From Sporosarcina quadrami (GTDB taxonomy: Bacteria > Bacillota > Bacilli > Bacillales_A > Planococcaceae), in NCBI RefSeq assembly GCF_014836615.1, contig NZ_JACSQN010000002.1, forward strand, positions 62,001-126,000: a stretch of DNA of 64,000 nt. The letters are read 5' to 3'. The position numbers were made by a program, and so were the translations under genes. Numbering within the stretch: position 1 is the stretch's first letter; each line of letters begins with the position of its first letter. A model generated the notes under the pieces. The model searched no databases. It was given only the letters and a program-made list of their open reading frames with translations, and was not told the DNA's origin. This document shows positions 27,362 to 35,628 of this stretch, piece by piece.

Positions 27362-28093
27362 TTATGGAGTTATCCATGTACCCTTCTCCGATGAAGCGAT
27401 GCCTCTTACGTAAAGGGGTATCGCTTTTTTCATGGCGTATAGTGCCGCCCGTTTTTGAATAACAGGTCTATCTGTGTCCAACAAGGGCAACAGTTGCCTA
27501 ATCGTCATCTGTTCTAATTTCTTTGCGGATTTAGTCTGATTTGGATCAGCAGACATGATGCCGGGCACATCTTTGAAAAATTCAACATGAGATGCGCGCA
27601 TTGCTGAGCCAAGAGCAATAGCGGTCAAGTCGCTTCCACCTCTACCAATTGTCATGACTTGACCAAATTCGTTAATACCTTGGAAACCTGGTATTATGAC
27701 GCATCCTGTTTCTTTTAAGCTATCTATAATCATTGCTGGGTCCACATCGCTAATTGTACCATCGCCAAAATCTCCTGAAGTCCAAATTCCAGCTTGAATG
27801 CCATGAAGAACCCTGTTAGGGATTCCTGCTTCCTCCAATTCAGCGGAGAGTATGGCTGATGCAATTAATTCACCGCATGATACAGCTAGGTCGCTCGCAG
27901 ATTTAGAAAAACTAAATGCATCTGTCAGTTTAAGTAGACAATCGGTTGAATACGGATCGGGAGCTCTACCAATCGCTGAGACGACGACAATTACGTTTTG
28001 ATGAACTTCCAATCCTTCCTTAATGTGTGCAATACACAGTCTTCGAGAATCGCGGTCTTTCATGGCAACGCCACCAAATTTCTGAACTATCAT
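27362..28093 (-). CDS. stand-alone aspartokinase catalytic domain protein
   Basis: A 243-residue protein aligning by eye along its length with the amino-acid-kinase domain of B. subtilis aspartokinase I (DapG). The ATP/substrate motifs are VQKFGGVAMKD (usual KFGGTSV), VVVSAIGR, SCGELIAS, GFQG, GRGGSDLTA and DVPGIMSADP. Both C-terminal ACT domains are missing, and the end is normal rather than broken, so this is a short form without the usual lysine/threonine feedback module. The region after the catalytic core (DRPVIQKRAALYAMK) is diverged. It is head-to-head with the MurE-like gene. Phosphorylation of aspartate is likely but unproven. Confidence 0.82.
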   Translation of the reverse strand: MIVQKFGGVAMKDRDSRRLCIAHIKEGLEVHQNVIVVVSAIGRAPDPYSTDCLLKLTDAFSFSKSASDLAVSCGELIASAILSAELEEAGIPNRVLHGIQAGIWTSGDFGDGTISDVDPAMIIDSLKETGCVIIPGFQGINEFGQVMTIGRGGSDLTAIALGSAMRASHVEFFKDVPGIMSADPNQTKSAKKLEQMTIRQLLPLLDTDRPVIQKRAALYAMKKAIPLYVRGIASSEKGTWITP

Positions 28094-28208
28094 TCATGTT
28101 CCCAACTTTCTTCGTGTCGTTCGTTTCAGTTTGTTCATACGATAAAGTATGGTTCGCTCTCAATATATTCGCTTATTGAGAAAATTGTTCGGGAAGGGAA
28201 GAGTGCTA

Positions 28209-29636
28209 ATGTTGCTATCGGAATTAGTGAAAAATTGGCCGTGCACAGTTAGAGGTAGTGTCGGGATAGAGGTGGAAGGTATTACTGAGCATTCCTGTTC
28301 CGTAAAAGAGAATTATGTTTTCGTAGCAAGAAAAGGCGCTCACGCTGATGGATTTCTACATGTAGATGAGGCAATCAGTCGTGGTGCTGTGGCAATTATC
28401 CTGGACCGCAACATTCCAGCGGGGTATGTTCGGAAAAAAGGTGTGACTTGGATAACTGTTCCGGACGGACGCCAATTCATCTCTCATGCAAGCGCCAATT
28501 TAGCTGGTAATCCTTCTGATTCGCTTACCGTAATTGCTGTGACTGGGACGAACGGAAAGACAACAGTAACGCATTTCATCGCCCAATTATTACGTTTACA
28601 TGGTGAAAAAGCAGCAGTTATCGGAACGACAGGGATATTTATGAACGACTATAAAATACATTGTTCGGTGCCTGAAATGACTACTTTGCCTGCTGATTAT
28701 TTGCATCCGCTATTAAAGGATTGCTTAAATGCAGGCATGTCATATGTGGTGATGGAAGCATCATCTTTAGGTCTTTCTTCGGGCAGATTAGATCATTGCA
28801 CCATTGACATCGGTGTTTTTCTGAATATAGGTATAGATCACTACGAAGAACATGGAAGTAAAGAAGCTTATATCGAAGCGAAGAAGAAGCTTGCCACGCT
28901 TGCTAATCGATTAATTGTAAATGCGGATGATTTGCAATGTGTTTCGTTAGTCGGGAAAACTAGCAAACAACTGGAATTTTACAATATGAATATGATACAA
29001 GGTAAGACAATATTGCCTGAGAATTATCCCAATTTGCCTGGTAAGCATAACCGAAGTAACGCATTCGCTGCAGTCAGTGTGTTGACAATGCTTGGATACG
29101 ATCTCAAGGAAACACTTGTGTTAAGTCGTCAACTAGAATTACCTGAAGGTCGATTGCAACGAATTTCAAAAGACGATCTCACTGTATATGTTGACTATGC
29201 ACATACACCAGATGCCCTTCAAACAATTCTTCTATCACTTATCGAAGAAAATGAAGGTACCACGATTACAACTGTGTTTGGATGTGGGGGGAACAGAGAC
29301 CGCAGCAAGCGTCCGCAGATGGGTGAAGTTGCGGCAACCTGTTCATCCAAAGTGATTATTACGTCAGACAATCCGAGAAATGAAGATCCACTATTTATTA
29401 TTAATGACATTTTAAAGGGCACCATCTTTCATATGGAGAAGGTAAGTATTGAGCCGGATCGAAAGAAAGCCATACAGAAGGCGATAGCGGAGGCTACCGA
29501 AGGTGAAATTATCCTAATAGCGGGTAAAGGGCATGAGAAGACTCAACAAATTGGCAGTACTCAACATCATTTTTGTGATATTGAAGTAGCAAAACAATGT
29601 TTAGACGATAAGATTTTCGGAATTAGGACGGAATAA
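28209..29636 (+). CDS. MurE-like UDP-MurNAc-tripeptide ligase, outside the dcw cluster
   Basis: A 475-residue Mur ligase with three domains: UDP-binding N domain, central ATPase with VTGTNGKTTVTHF, and C-terminal domain. Amino-acid pocket residues are TSDNPRNEDP and AGKGHE, the combination seen in diaminopimelate-adding MurE. Some core residues differ from typical MurE: EASSLGLSS in place of the usual EVSSHAL, and FLNIGIDHYEEHG in place of FTNLtrDHLDYHG. ATG 28209 has GGGAAGGGA ten bases upstream. The dcw cluster in this window has no murE, so this may be the vegetative enzyme moved away, or a second ligase with a special role. Confidence 0.82.
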   Translation: MLLSELVKNWPCTVRGSVGIEVEGITEHSCSVKENYVFVARKGAHADGFLHVDEAISRGAVAIILDRNIPAGYVRKKGVTWITVPDGRQFISHASANLAGNPSDSLTVIAVTGTNGKTTVTHFIAQLLRLHGEKAAVIGTTGIFMNDYKIHCSVPEMTTLPADYLHPLLKDCLNAGMSYVVMEASSLGLSSGRLDHCTIDIGVFLNIGIDHYEEHGSKEAYIEAKKKLATLANRLIVNADDLQCVSLVGKTSKQLEFYNMNMIQGKTILPENYPNLPGKHNRSNAFAAVSVLTMLGYDLKETLVLSRQLELPEGRLQRISKDDLTVYVDYAHTPDALQTILLSLIEENEGTTITTVFGCGGNRDRSKRPQMGEVAATCSSKVIITSDNPRNEDPLFIINDILKGTIFHMEKVSIEPDRKKAIQKAIAEATEGEIILIAGKGHEKTQQIGSTQHHFCDIEVAKQCLDDKIFGIRTE

Positions 29637-29691
29637 ATGCATCCCTCTTCTGTTTTTTGTTATGATAGAGAAGAATGGAGGGGAATGCCCT

Positions 29692-30135
29692 ATGTTGATG
29701 ACAGACGAATGGATGTCTATCATTGAGCAATCGGAAACACTTTCCGACATGTTGCTTTCTTCGGATGTTGTAGAAGAATATCGACGAGCGAATGATGTCG
29801 TATACTCCGACAAAGAATTGGCGAACAAGATTCATGATTTCGCTAATATGAAGGAGCGCTATGAAGAAGTTCAACGTTTTGGCAGATACCATCCTGACTA
29901 TCAAATAGTCATGAAAAATATACGTCTACAAAAAAGAGAGTTGGATATGAATGAGCAAGTGGCTGCGTTGCGACTTGCGGAAAATGATGTCCAGGATTTA
30001 TTGAACGAGGTCAGCTCAATTATTGCAAAATCGGTTTCCGATGCAGTAAAAGTTCCGACAGGAGATGGGTTTTTTTCAGATTCTTCGTGCGGTGGCGGTT
30101 GTGGATCTGGTGGAAGTTGTTCATGTTCAGCATAA
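29692..30135 (+). CDS. ylbF: RicF/YlbF, subunit of the RicAFT iron-sulfur complex
   Basis: A 147-residue helical protein of the YlbF/YmcA family with a C-terminal Cys-rich tail (SSCGGGCGSGGSCSCSA, four Cys). In B. subtilis YlbF, YmcA and YaaT form a complex carrying 4Fe-4S clusters. That complex promotes RNase Y-dependent mRNA maturation and affects competence, sporulation and biofilm. ATG 29692 follows GGAGGGG. It begins 55 bases after the MurE-like gene and is followed by a strong terminator. Confidence 0.92.
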   Translation: MLMTDEWMSIIEQSETLSDMLLSSDVVEEYRRANDVVYSDKELANKIHDFANMKERYEEVQRFGRYHPDYQIVMKNIRLQKRELDMNEQVAALRLAENDVQDLLNEVSSIIAKSVSDAVKVPTGDGFFSDSSCGGGCGSGGSCSCSA

Positions 30136-30149
30136 ACAGATGGAATAGT

Positions 30150-30188
30150 AAAAACGGTTGCCGATTTATGTTCGGCAACCGTTTTTAT
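30150..30188. terminator. bidirectional terminator between ylbF and the GDPD-like gene
   Basis: A perfect 15-base stem (30150-30164 with 30172-30186) with five A before and five T after. Confidence 0.92.
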
Positions 30189-31099
30189 CATGAATTAGTA
30201 ACGTGTTGGAGAAACGATAGCATTGCTTCGGGTTGAGAAGTGATAAACCCGGATGCTCCTGCATTTAACAACTTGGACATTGTTTCTTTATCATTTACGT
30301 CTTCGTAATAGACTGCGACATTCACTTTTGATAAAAATGAGATGAAATTTTCAGTATTCATTCGGAACAATCCAAACTTCTCAGGTATGATGAATATGTC
30401 TGCACGAGGATTATATAAATGGCCAAATTTGCTTGAAAAGACACTGTATGCTTTTTTTACTTCATCTTTTCCTGCCCCTGTTGCAACCTTGTTTTGCGCA
30501 TATAGATTGAAACGATCAGTTTGCTCATCAAAGTTGCTTGTTACAATAACACGATTTTCCGCTTCACTCTCTTCCAACAATCTCCAAAGCTTGGATGGTA
30601 TAAGGCTGCCTTCGTATGTGTCAGGTGAATCCCTCAAATTGACGACAAGCAACAGTTGCGGGTATACAAGCAGCAGTTCTCGTAACGAAACAATTTGCTC
30701 ACCTGTCCCTCTGTAAGGATGATTACCATCCTTATCAGTTAGCATATAGCCTGCATCTGCTTGTTGAAGTTCAGCAAACGTATAGTCACATACTTTTCCT
30801 GAGAAATCAGTTGTACGATCCGTAAGTTCGTCTTGGAAAAGAATAATTTCTTCATCTTTTGTCAGTCGGACATCGACAGCAAAGCCATGTACTCCAAGTT
30901 CCACACATTTACTGAATGCTGTCATTGTCAAACTAGGTACATCATTCAACTTGGAACAATCGGCAAGGATAACCGGATCTTCAAATGCTAGCGCTTCTTT
31001 TTGGAGACGCGGCTTAGGCTTCGCGACGGCTTTTGACGCTGCCCATGCTGCAACACTGGCAGCTCCGACGGTAAGCGCAACCTTTGTTTTTCTTCCCAT
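30188..31099 (-). CDS. degenerate glycerophosphodiester phosphodiesterase family protein
   Basis: A 303-residue protein. An N-terminal hydrophobic anchor (VALTVGAASVAAWAASKAVA) precedes a GDPD-type TIM barrel. The fold is recognisable from VDVRLTKDEEIILFQDELTDRTTD, the V/T-rich lines after it and TSNFDEQTDRF. The catalytic set has decayed: the HRG motif is replaced by LADCSK, PENT by VPSLT, the first Glu of ExD by Ala, and the His of HD by Gln. Enzymatic activity is therefore unlikely, and a binding or structural role is possible. TAGGAGG precedes the ATG. Confidence 0.8.
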   Translation of the reverse strand: MGRKTKVALTVGAASVAAWAASKAVAKPKPRLQKEALAFEDPVILADCSKLNDVPSLTMTAFSKCVELGVHGFAVDVRLTKDEEIILFQDELTDRTTDFSGKVCDYTFAELQQADAGYMLTDKDGNHPYRGTGEQIVSLRELLLVYPQLLLVVNLRDSPDTYEGSLIPSKLWRLLEESEAENRVIVTSNFDEQTDRFNLYAQNKVATGAGKDEVKKAYSVFSSKFGHLYNPRADIFIIPEKFGLFRMNTENFISFLSKVNVAVYYEDVNDKETMSKLLNAGASGFITSQPEAMLSFLQHVTNS

Positions 31100-31234
31100 A
31101 TTCTTAGCCTCCTATCATCTGATAAAATATTCTTTCCTCATTATAAGTGAAAAAACGGAAGAAGTCAGCAATGTTAAGTTGCAGCCCATTTCTCACATAT
31201 GGTATTGTATGGGGTAGGAAAGAGGGGGGAAATC

Positions 31235-31507
31235 ATGATTGATCGACAAGGGATAATTGTTTATCTCCATCATTTGAAACAAGCTAAATCACTAAGAAAA
31301 TATGGACACGTCCATTATATTTCCAGAAAGATGAAGTATGTTGTTCTGTATGCCGACCAGGCAGATGTCGCAGATAATATACGTAAAATAGAACGGCTTC
31401 CATCTGTAAAAAAAGTATTGCCGTCCTTTAGACCTTTTGTCAAGACCGAATATGAGAATGCAAAACCTGACAAGGCGAAAGAATACGATTATAAAATCGG
31501 GCTTTAA
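31235..31507 (+). CDS. ylbG: YlbG family protein (DUF2129)
   Basis: A 90-residue protein, the B. subtilis YlbG length, with the family pattern [21 protein letters not shown] and [10 protein letters not shown] near the N terminus. Start ATG 31235 has GAGGGGGG upstream; the in-frame 31199 start lacks a site. The function is unknown. The next gene is convergent, with only 26 bases between them and only a weak AAACAT/ATGTTT hairpin. Confidence 0.87.
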   Translation: MIDRQGIIVYLHHLKQAKSLRKYGHVHYISRKMKYVVLYADQADVADNIRKIERLPSVKKVLPSFRPFVKTEYENAKPDKAKEYDYKIGL

Positions 31508-31533
31508 CAGTTTAATAAACATGGGCTAATGTT

Positions 31534-31926
31534 TCATCTTAACGGCGGAACTAAATTATTCAATCTCAGAATCCCAGTTATGTATTGAAAAAACAATCTA
31601 GTATCCGCAAACTCGGATGAATGTTTAACGCTAATTGGTATAGGTTCTGAACCGCTTTGCTCAGCTGCCTGTTCAAAGAGCAGCCTGCGCTTTGATTTTT
31701 TTTCACCATCTTCTTTAATGCCTTCTCTGCAAATATAAATCGGCATAAAATTACTGTCATTTGCAGGCTTGAATGTTGCAGCAAGTGAAATTGCTTGCTT
31801 ACCTTCAATTTCAGAAGAGAAAATGAACGTCCTATGTAGTCGGTGTTCATTTGTTTTCAGAAGCTCCAGTAATTCATAAACATCTCCATACCCTTCACCA
31901 AGTTCAATAAAATATTGTTGCAACAT
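31534..31926 (-). CDS. conserved Bacillales hypothetical protein (DUF7147-like)
   Basis: A 130-residue soluble protein. The N terminus QQYFIELGEGYGDVYELLELLK, the central PIYICREGI and the C-terminal ITGILRLNN recall a Bacillales family sometimes mislabelled methylthioribose kinase; no kinase motif is present. ATG 31926 is about 11 bases after GAAGGG on the minus strand, and the GTG at 31935 is too close to it. The function is unknown. Confidence 0.68.
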   Translation of the reverse strand: MLQQYFIELGEGYGDVYELLELLKTNEHRLHRTFIFSSEIEGKQAISLAATFKPANDSNFMPIYICREGIKEDGEKKSKRRLLFEQAAEQSGSEPIPISVKHSSEFADTRLFFQYITGILRLNNLVPPLR

Positions 31927-32015
31927 CTTTAGCACAACCCTTCAATACGGAATACAGACATCATACCATAGTCTTTTTAGAAGTATTAATCATCCCTTGC
32001 AATGAGGTGCAATCA

Positions 32016-33434
32016 TTGAAAATAATTTCACGGACGGTTCTACTACTTGCAATCATTAATATTGCATTATTATATATGCATTATAGTCAACTAGCGGATG
32101 CAAGCGAAGAGCGTCAACAAAATTCGAAGTATAGCCAAGAGATTGAAGTGATTAACCGGACAGATAAAATGATCGTACGGCATCACTTTCGTAACTTGAA
32201 TGTTGGAAGACATGAAATTGTGTTACCTATTGGAAGTAAGGAAGCTACCTGTTATTTGGAAAATGAATTATCCTGTACAAGATTGAACGAGAACTCCACC
32301 GCTTTTTTAGAAGGTGAAGGGAATACACAATCGATCTCTTATACGATTTCTAAAGAGTCTGCGTTAAGTTCCCGTAAACTCTTTAAAGCTCCATTCGCTT
32401 CATTGCGTAATGAAAGTCCAACGTCCACAATTCTACACATTACCGATGAAACGAATAACCGAGGAATGTGGATTAGCGGTTTACAACTTGTCGGAAGCAA
32501 AGAGATGGATATGATTGAGTACTCGCTATTTAAGGGAAAGGGACAAGTGACTGATCTTTACTGGCAACGCAATGCACAGCCTTTAACGTATTCAAGTGAG
32601 CACCTATCCATATACGGCGAAGCAACTGATGTCGCGTTTGTTAAAGAAATGGCGGACAACTTGGAACGTCTAAAAGCTGATCATATTGATATGGTTTTTG
32701 ACGGAACTAACAAAGCGCTTGAATCTGATCGTTTTCTAATTACAACGGGCAATCAATCATCAGTGTATGTTGCAACCGTGCGCAAAGCGATTCGAACACA
32801 TTACAAAATACCATCTGATGAATCAATTACTGCTGATCTTGTAACGTCAATTCTTATAGGGAAACAAGCGGGTGGGAAGAAGTCGAATGCCGCTTATGCT
32901 GAGCTGATGGCTGTACTCACACCTAGTCAAACCGTTGCGCTTAAAACTACTCTGGAAGATAAGCGTGGGAGCAAAGTTGATGCAGCGACTCTTGATGGAG
33001 TGATAGGATCAATTATTGGCAAGGGTACTTCTTTCGTCCGTAAAAACAATGAAACAATTTATCCTCTTCTATTTGAAGAATCTCGTACAGTTGTAGTAGG
33101 TGGAAAAACCGTGGAAGAGTTGAACATCATTATAAAAGACGATCGGACATTATATCCAATTGATAAAGTGCTCACTCGTTTAGGGTACGAGGTGTCGGCA
33201 AATAACCGTTCGATTTATATCGAAAACGACATGGATAAATTAAGATTTTCGCTTAGGGATCCATTTTATGTCTTGAATGAAAAAAGATATACACTTAGGG
33301 AATCACCTTTTGAACGGATGGGTGACGACTATTATTTTGAAGAAGATGCATTAAGGCGTATTTTTCAACTGTCCATTCAAAAATCCGCTGACACAATTAC
33401 TGTAACATCATTGAAGAAAGGAAGTTCCGAATGA
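32016..33434 (+). CDS. membrane-anchored protein with copper-amine-oxidase-N-like stalk domain
   Basis: A 472-residue protein of unrecognised function. An N-terminal helix (about residues 7-24) anchors it. A beta-rich extracellular part follows, then a helical segment around residues 260-340. The end (about 360-465) resembles the copper amine oxidase N / stalk repeat: VGGKTVEELNIII, DKVLTRLGYEVSANN, IYIEN, and a second conserved strand set. TTG 32016 follows GAGG at normal spacing. The stop overlaps the start of rsmD by four bases (ATGA), so the two are translationally coupled, an odd partnership with an RNA methyltransferase. Confidence 0.6.
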   Translation: MKIISRTVLLLAIINIALLYMHYSQLADASEERQQNSKYSQEIEVINRTDKMIVRHHFRNLNVGRHEIVLPIGSKEATCYLENELSCTRLNENSTAFLEGEGNTQSISYTISKESALSSRKLFKAPFASLRNESPTSTILHITDETNNRGMWISGLQLVGSKEMDMIEYSLFKGKGQVTDLYWQRNAQPLTYSSEHLSIYGEATDVAFVKEMADNLERLKADHIDMVFDGTNKALESDRFLITTGNQSSVYVATVRKAIRTHYKIPSDESITADLVTSILIGKQAGGKKSNAAYAELMAVLTPSQTVALKTTLEDKRGSKVDAATLDGVIGSIIGKGTSFVRKNNETIYPLLFEESRTVVVGGKTVEELNIIIKDDRTLYPIDKVLTRLGYEVSANNRSIYIENDMDKLRFSLRDPFYVLNEKRYTLRESPFERMGDDYYFEEDALRRIFQLSIQKSADTITVTSLKKGSSE

Positions 33435-33979
33435 GAGTCGTAGCAGGTTCTAGAAAAGGCACACCGTTAAAATCGCTCGCAGGGAACATAACTAGACCTA
33501 CATCTGACAAAGTAAAAGAGTCTATATTTAATATGATTGGGCCTTACTTTGAAGGTGGGATAGCTGTAGAGCTATTTGGTGGTAGTGGTTCTCTTTCCAT
33601 TGAATCATTATCTAGAGGGGCAGAAAAAGCATATATTTTTGAGAAGAATCCGCGTGCTTGTTCGATTATCCGTGAAAATATTGAAAAATGTCATCTAGAA
33701 GAAGCTGTCCACATTGTTAAAGCAGATGCTAGAAATGCTGTTAAAACACTAACTGCTGCCAATGTGGAAATCGATTTGCTTTTCATAGATCCACCCTATG
33801 CCGAAGAGAAATATTATGAATTGGCAGAAGTACTTATTCAAGCAGATTTGATGACGGATCAGGCAATTATCGTTTGTGAGCACGACAAACATCTTGTATT
33901 GCCTGAGCAATTCGGACAATTTATGAAAACAAAAAGTCCTATTTATGGCAACAGTGCGATATCCATCTATACGAAATGA
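33431..33979 (+). CDS. rsmD: 16S rRNA (guanine-966-N2)-methyltransferase RsmD
   Basis: A 182-residue class I SAM methyltransferase with the target-base motif LLFIDPPYAEE, the SAM loop VELFGGSGSLSIE and the N-terminal GTPLKSL seen in RsmD. It modifies 16S rRNA in the small subunit. It corresponds to B. subtilis ylbH and is followed nine bases later by coaD, a conserved pairing. Confidence 0.95.
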   Translation: MRVVAGSRKGTPLKSLAGNITRPTSDKVKESIFNMIGPYFEGGIAVELFGGSGSLSIESLSRGAEKAYIFEKNPRACSIIRENIEKCHLEEAVHIVKADARNAVKTLTAANVEIDLLFIDPPYAEEKYYELAEVLIQADLMTDQAIIVCEHDKHLVLPEQFGQFMKTKSPIYGNSAISIYTK

Positions 33980-34471
<492 letters not shown>

Positions 34472-34495
34472 GTTGTTATTATATACATAAGCATT

Positions 34496-34532
34496 ATGGT
34501 TATGACAGATACATGTCATAACCATTTTTCAT
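34496..34532 (+). terminator. intrinsic terminator after coaD
   Basis: Twelve-base perfect arms (34496-34507 with 34514-34525) and TTTTT. The A/T content also allows it to act for the convergent ylbJ-like gene. Confidence 0.9.
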
Positions 34533-34537
34533 TTTAC

Positions 34538-35428
34538 CTACAGCAAAAAATATAAAATCGTAGGAACAGCTACAACGCTGAATGCACGACTCATTACATA
34601 TGGAGTAATCGGTAAATTAACACTTTTACTAATGACGAATACTTGCATATGGATACTTAATCCATTCAATGAAATGATTGCAGCAATTATAAAAGGGAAT
34701 ACTGGATTTGTGAAAAAGTGATCAGTGGCAGATTGTACACCAGAAGTCATTTCAAAAATAGCGAGCAAAATCGTTTTAGTTATACCTAAGTCTACTGTGA
34801 ATATTGTTGAGATGACAGAAGTCAAAACATTTCCAAGAGAAGAAAAGAAGATGACGGTCGTTGCGACAAGCATGATGACAGAAGAACTTGCTTTCACAGA
34901 ATCCAGAAAGGGTGAATTGGTCGTTTTATTATCCATATGATTGTGCTTTGTTTCATCCGTCTTTTGTTCTTTCTTCAAAAGCAATAAAGTGAACAAAAAG
35001 AAGAGGAGATTTGCAATGTGAATTGAAGCGAGCAACTTCCATCCAGCAGAAACCTCTCCAAGAAGTTCCGTACCTACAAAGCCTAATATGAACATAGGTC
35101 CAGGAGCATGACAAGCTGCAAGTAGAAAGCCGCTTTCTCGTCTGGTCAGTTCTCCGTTTTTCAGCATTTCTGACACGGTTACGGCACCTACTGGAAAACC
35201 TCCAAAAGAACCTAATATATACGCTTTCATATAACGTTTCCAACTTCGTGTCGATTTTCTCGGTGAAGGTATTTTTAATAACCATTGCGTTAGAATAATA
35301 TAAGGAAGCAAATAAGGTAAAAGCGCATGTACAAATAATTGTGCTCCAGCTTCAGCGCCATCATGAGCAACACCAGGTTGTAAAATGAATAGTACAATCA
35401 AAGCCCATATAATAATAATACTGATCAT
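34538..35428 (-). CDS. ylbJ: YlbJ-like membrane protein (nucleoside-recognition/Gate domain)
   Basis: A 296-residue polytopic protein with a conserved glycine-rich GSFGGFPVGAVTVSEML and ACHAPGPMFILGFVG. Position next to coaD and pattern fit sporulation integral membrane protein YlbJ, which in B. subtilis is sigma-E dependent; that protein is about 400 residues, so this is a short version. The ATG at 35428 has no ribosome site of its own. A 13-codon reading frame with a strong site ends over it (ATGA), suggesting coupled translation. Confidence 0.78.
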   Translation of the reverse strand: MISIIIIWALIVLFILQPGVAHDGAEAGAQLFVHALLPYLLPYIILTQWLLKIPSPRKSTRSWKRYMKAYILGSFGGFPVGAVTVSEMLKNGELTRRESGFLLAACHAPGPMFILGFVGTELLGEVSAGWKLLASIHIANLLFFLFTLLLLKKEQKTDETKHNHMDNKTTNSPFLDSVKASSSVIMLVATTVIFFSSLGNVLTSVISTIFTVDLGITKTILLAIFEMTSGVQSATDHFFTNPVFPFIIAAIISLNGLSIHMQVFVISKSVNLPITPYVMSRAFSVVAVPTILYFLL

Positions 35429-35466
35429 AGGTTTAATAGTTGCTCATAATTTTTGTAGATAGACAA
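35425..35466 (-). CDS. 13-codon leader ORF coupled to ylbJ
   Basis: TTG at 35466 follows AAGGAGG with seven bases between, encodes a 13-residue peptide (TTG read as Met: MSIYKNYEQLLNL) and stops with TGA at 35427-35425. The stop overlaps the ylbJ ATG. The strong site and exact overlap suggest a leader that loads ribosomes for ylbJ. The peptide itself may have no function. Confidence 0.5.
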   Translation of the reverse strand: MSIYKNYEQLLNL

Positions 35467-35628
35467 TCAAGCTCCTCCTTTGTATGTAAATTACTAATCA
35501 GCGCGTTGATTTTGCTTTATTATGGATTTTACAGGTGGTACACTTATTGATAGTGTGAAAAACGATTTACAAGCTTGTCACCATATATATGTAGTACGAG
35601 TACAGGCTATTAACGGAGGTGTGTTGGC

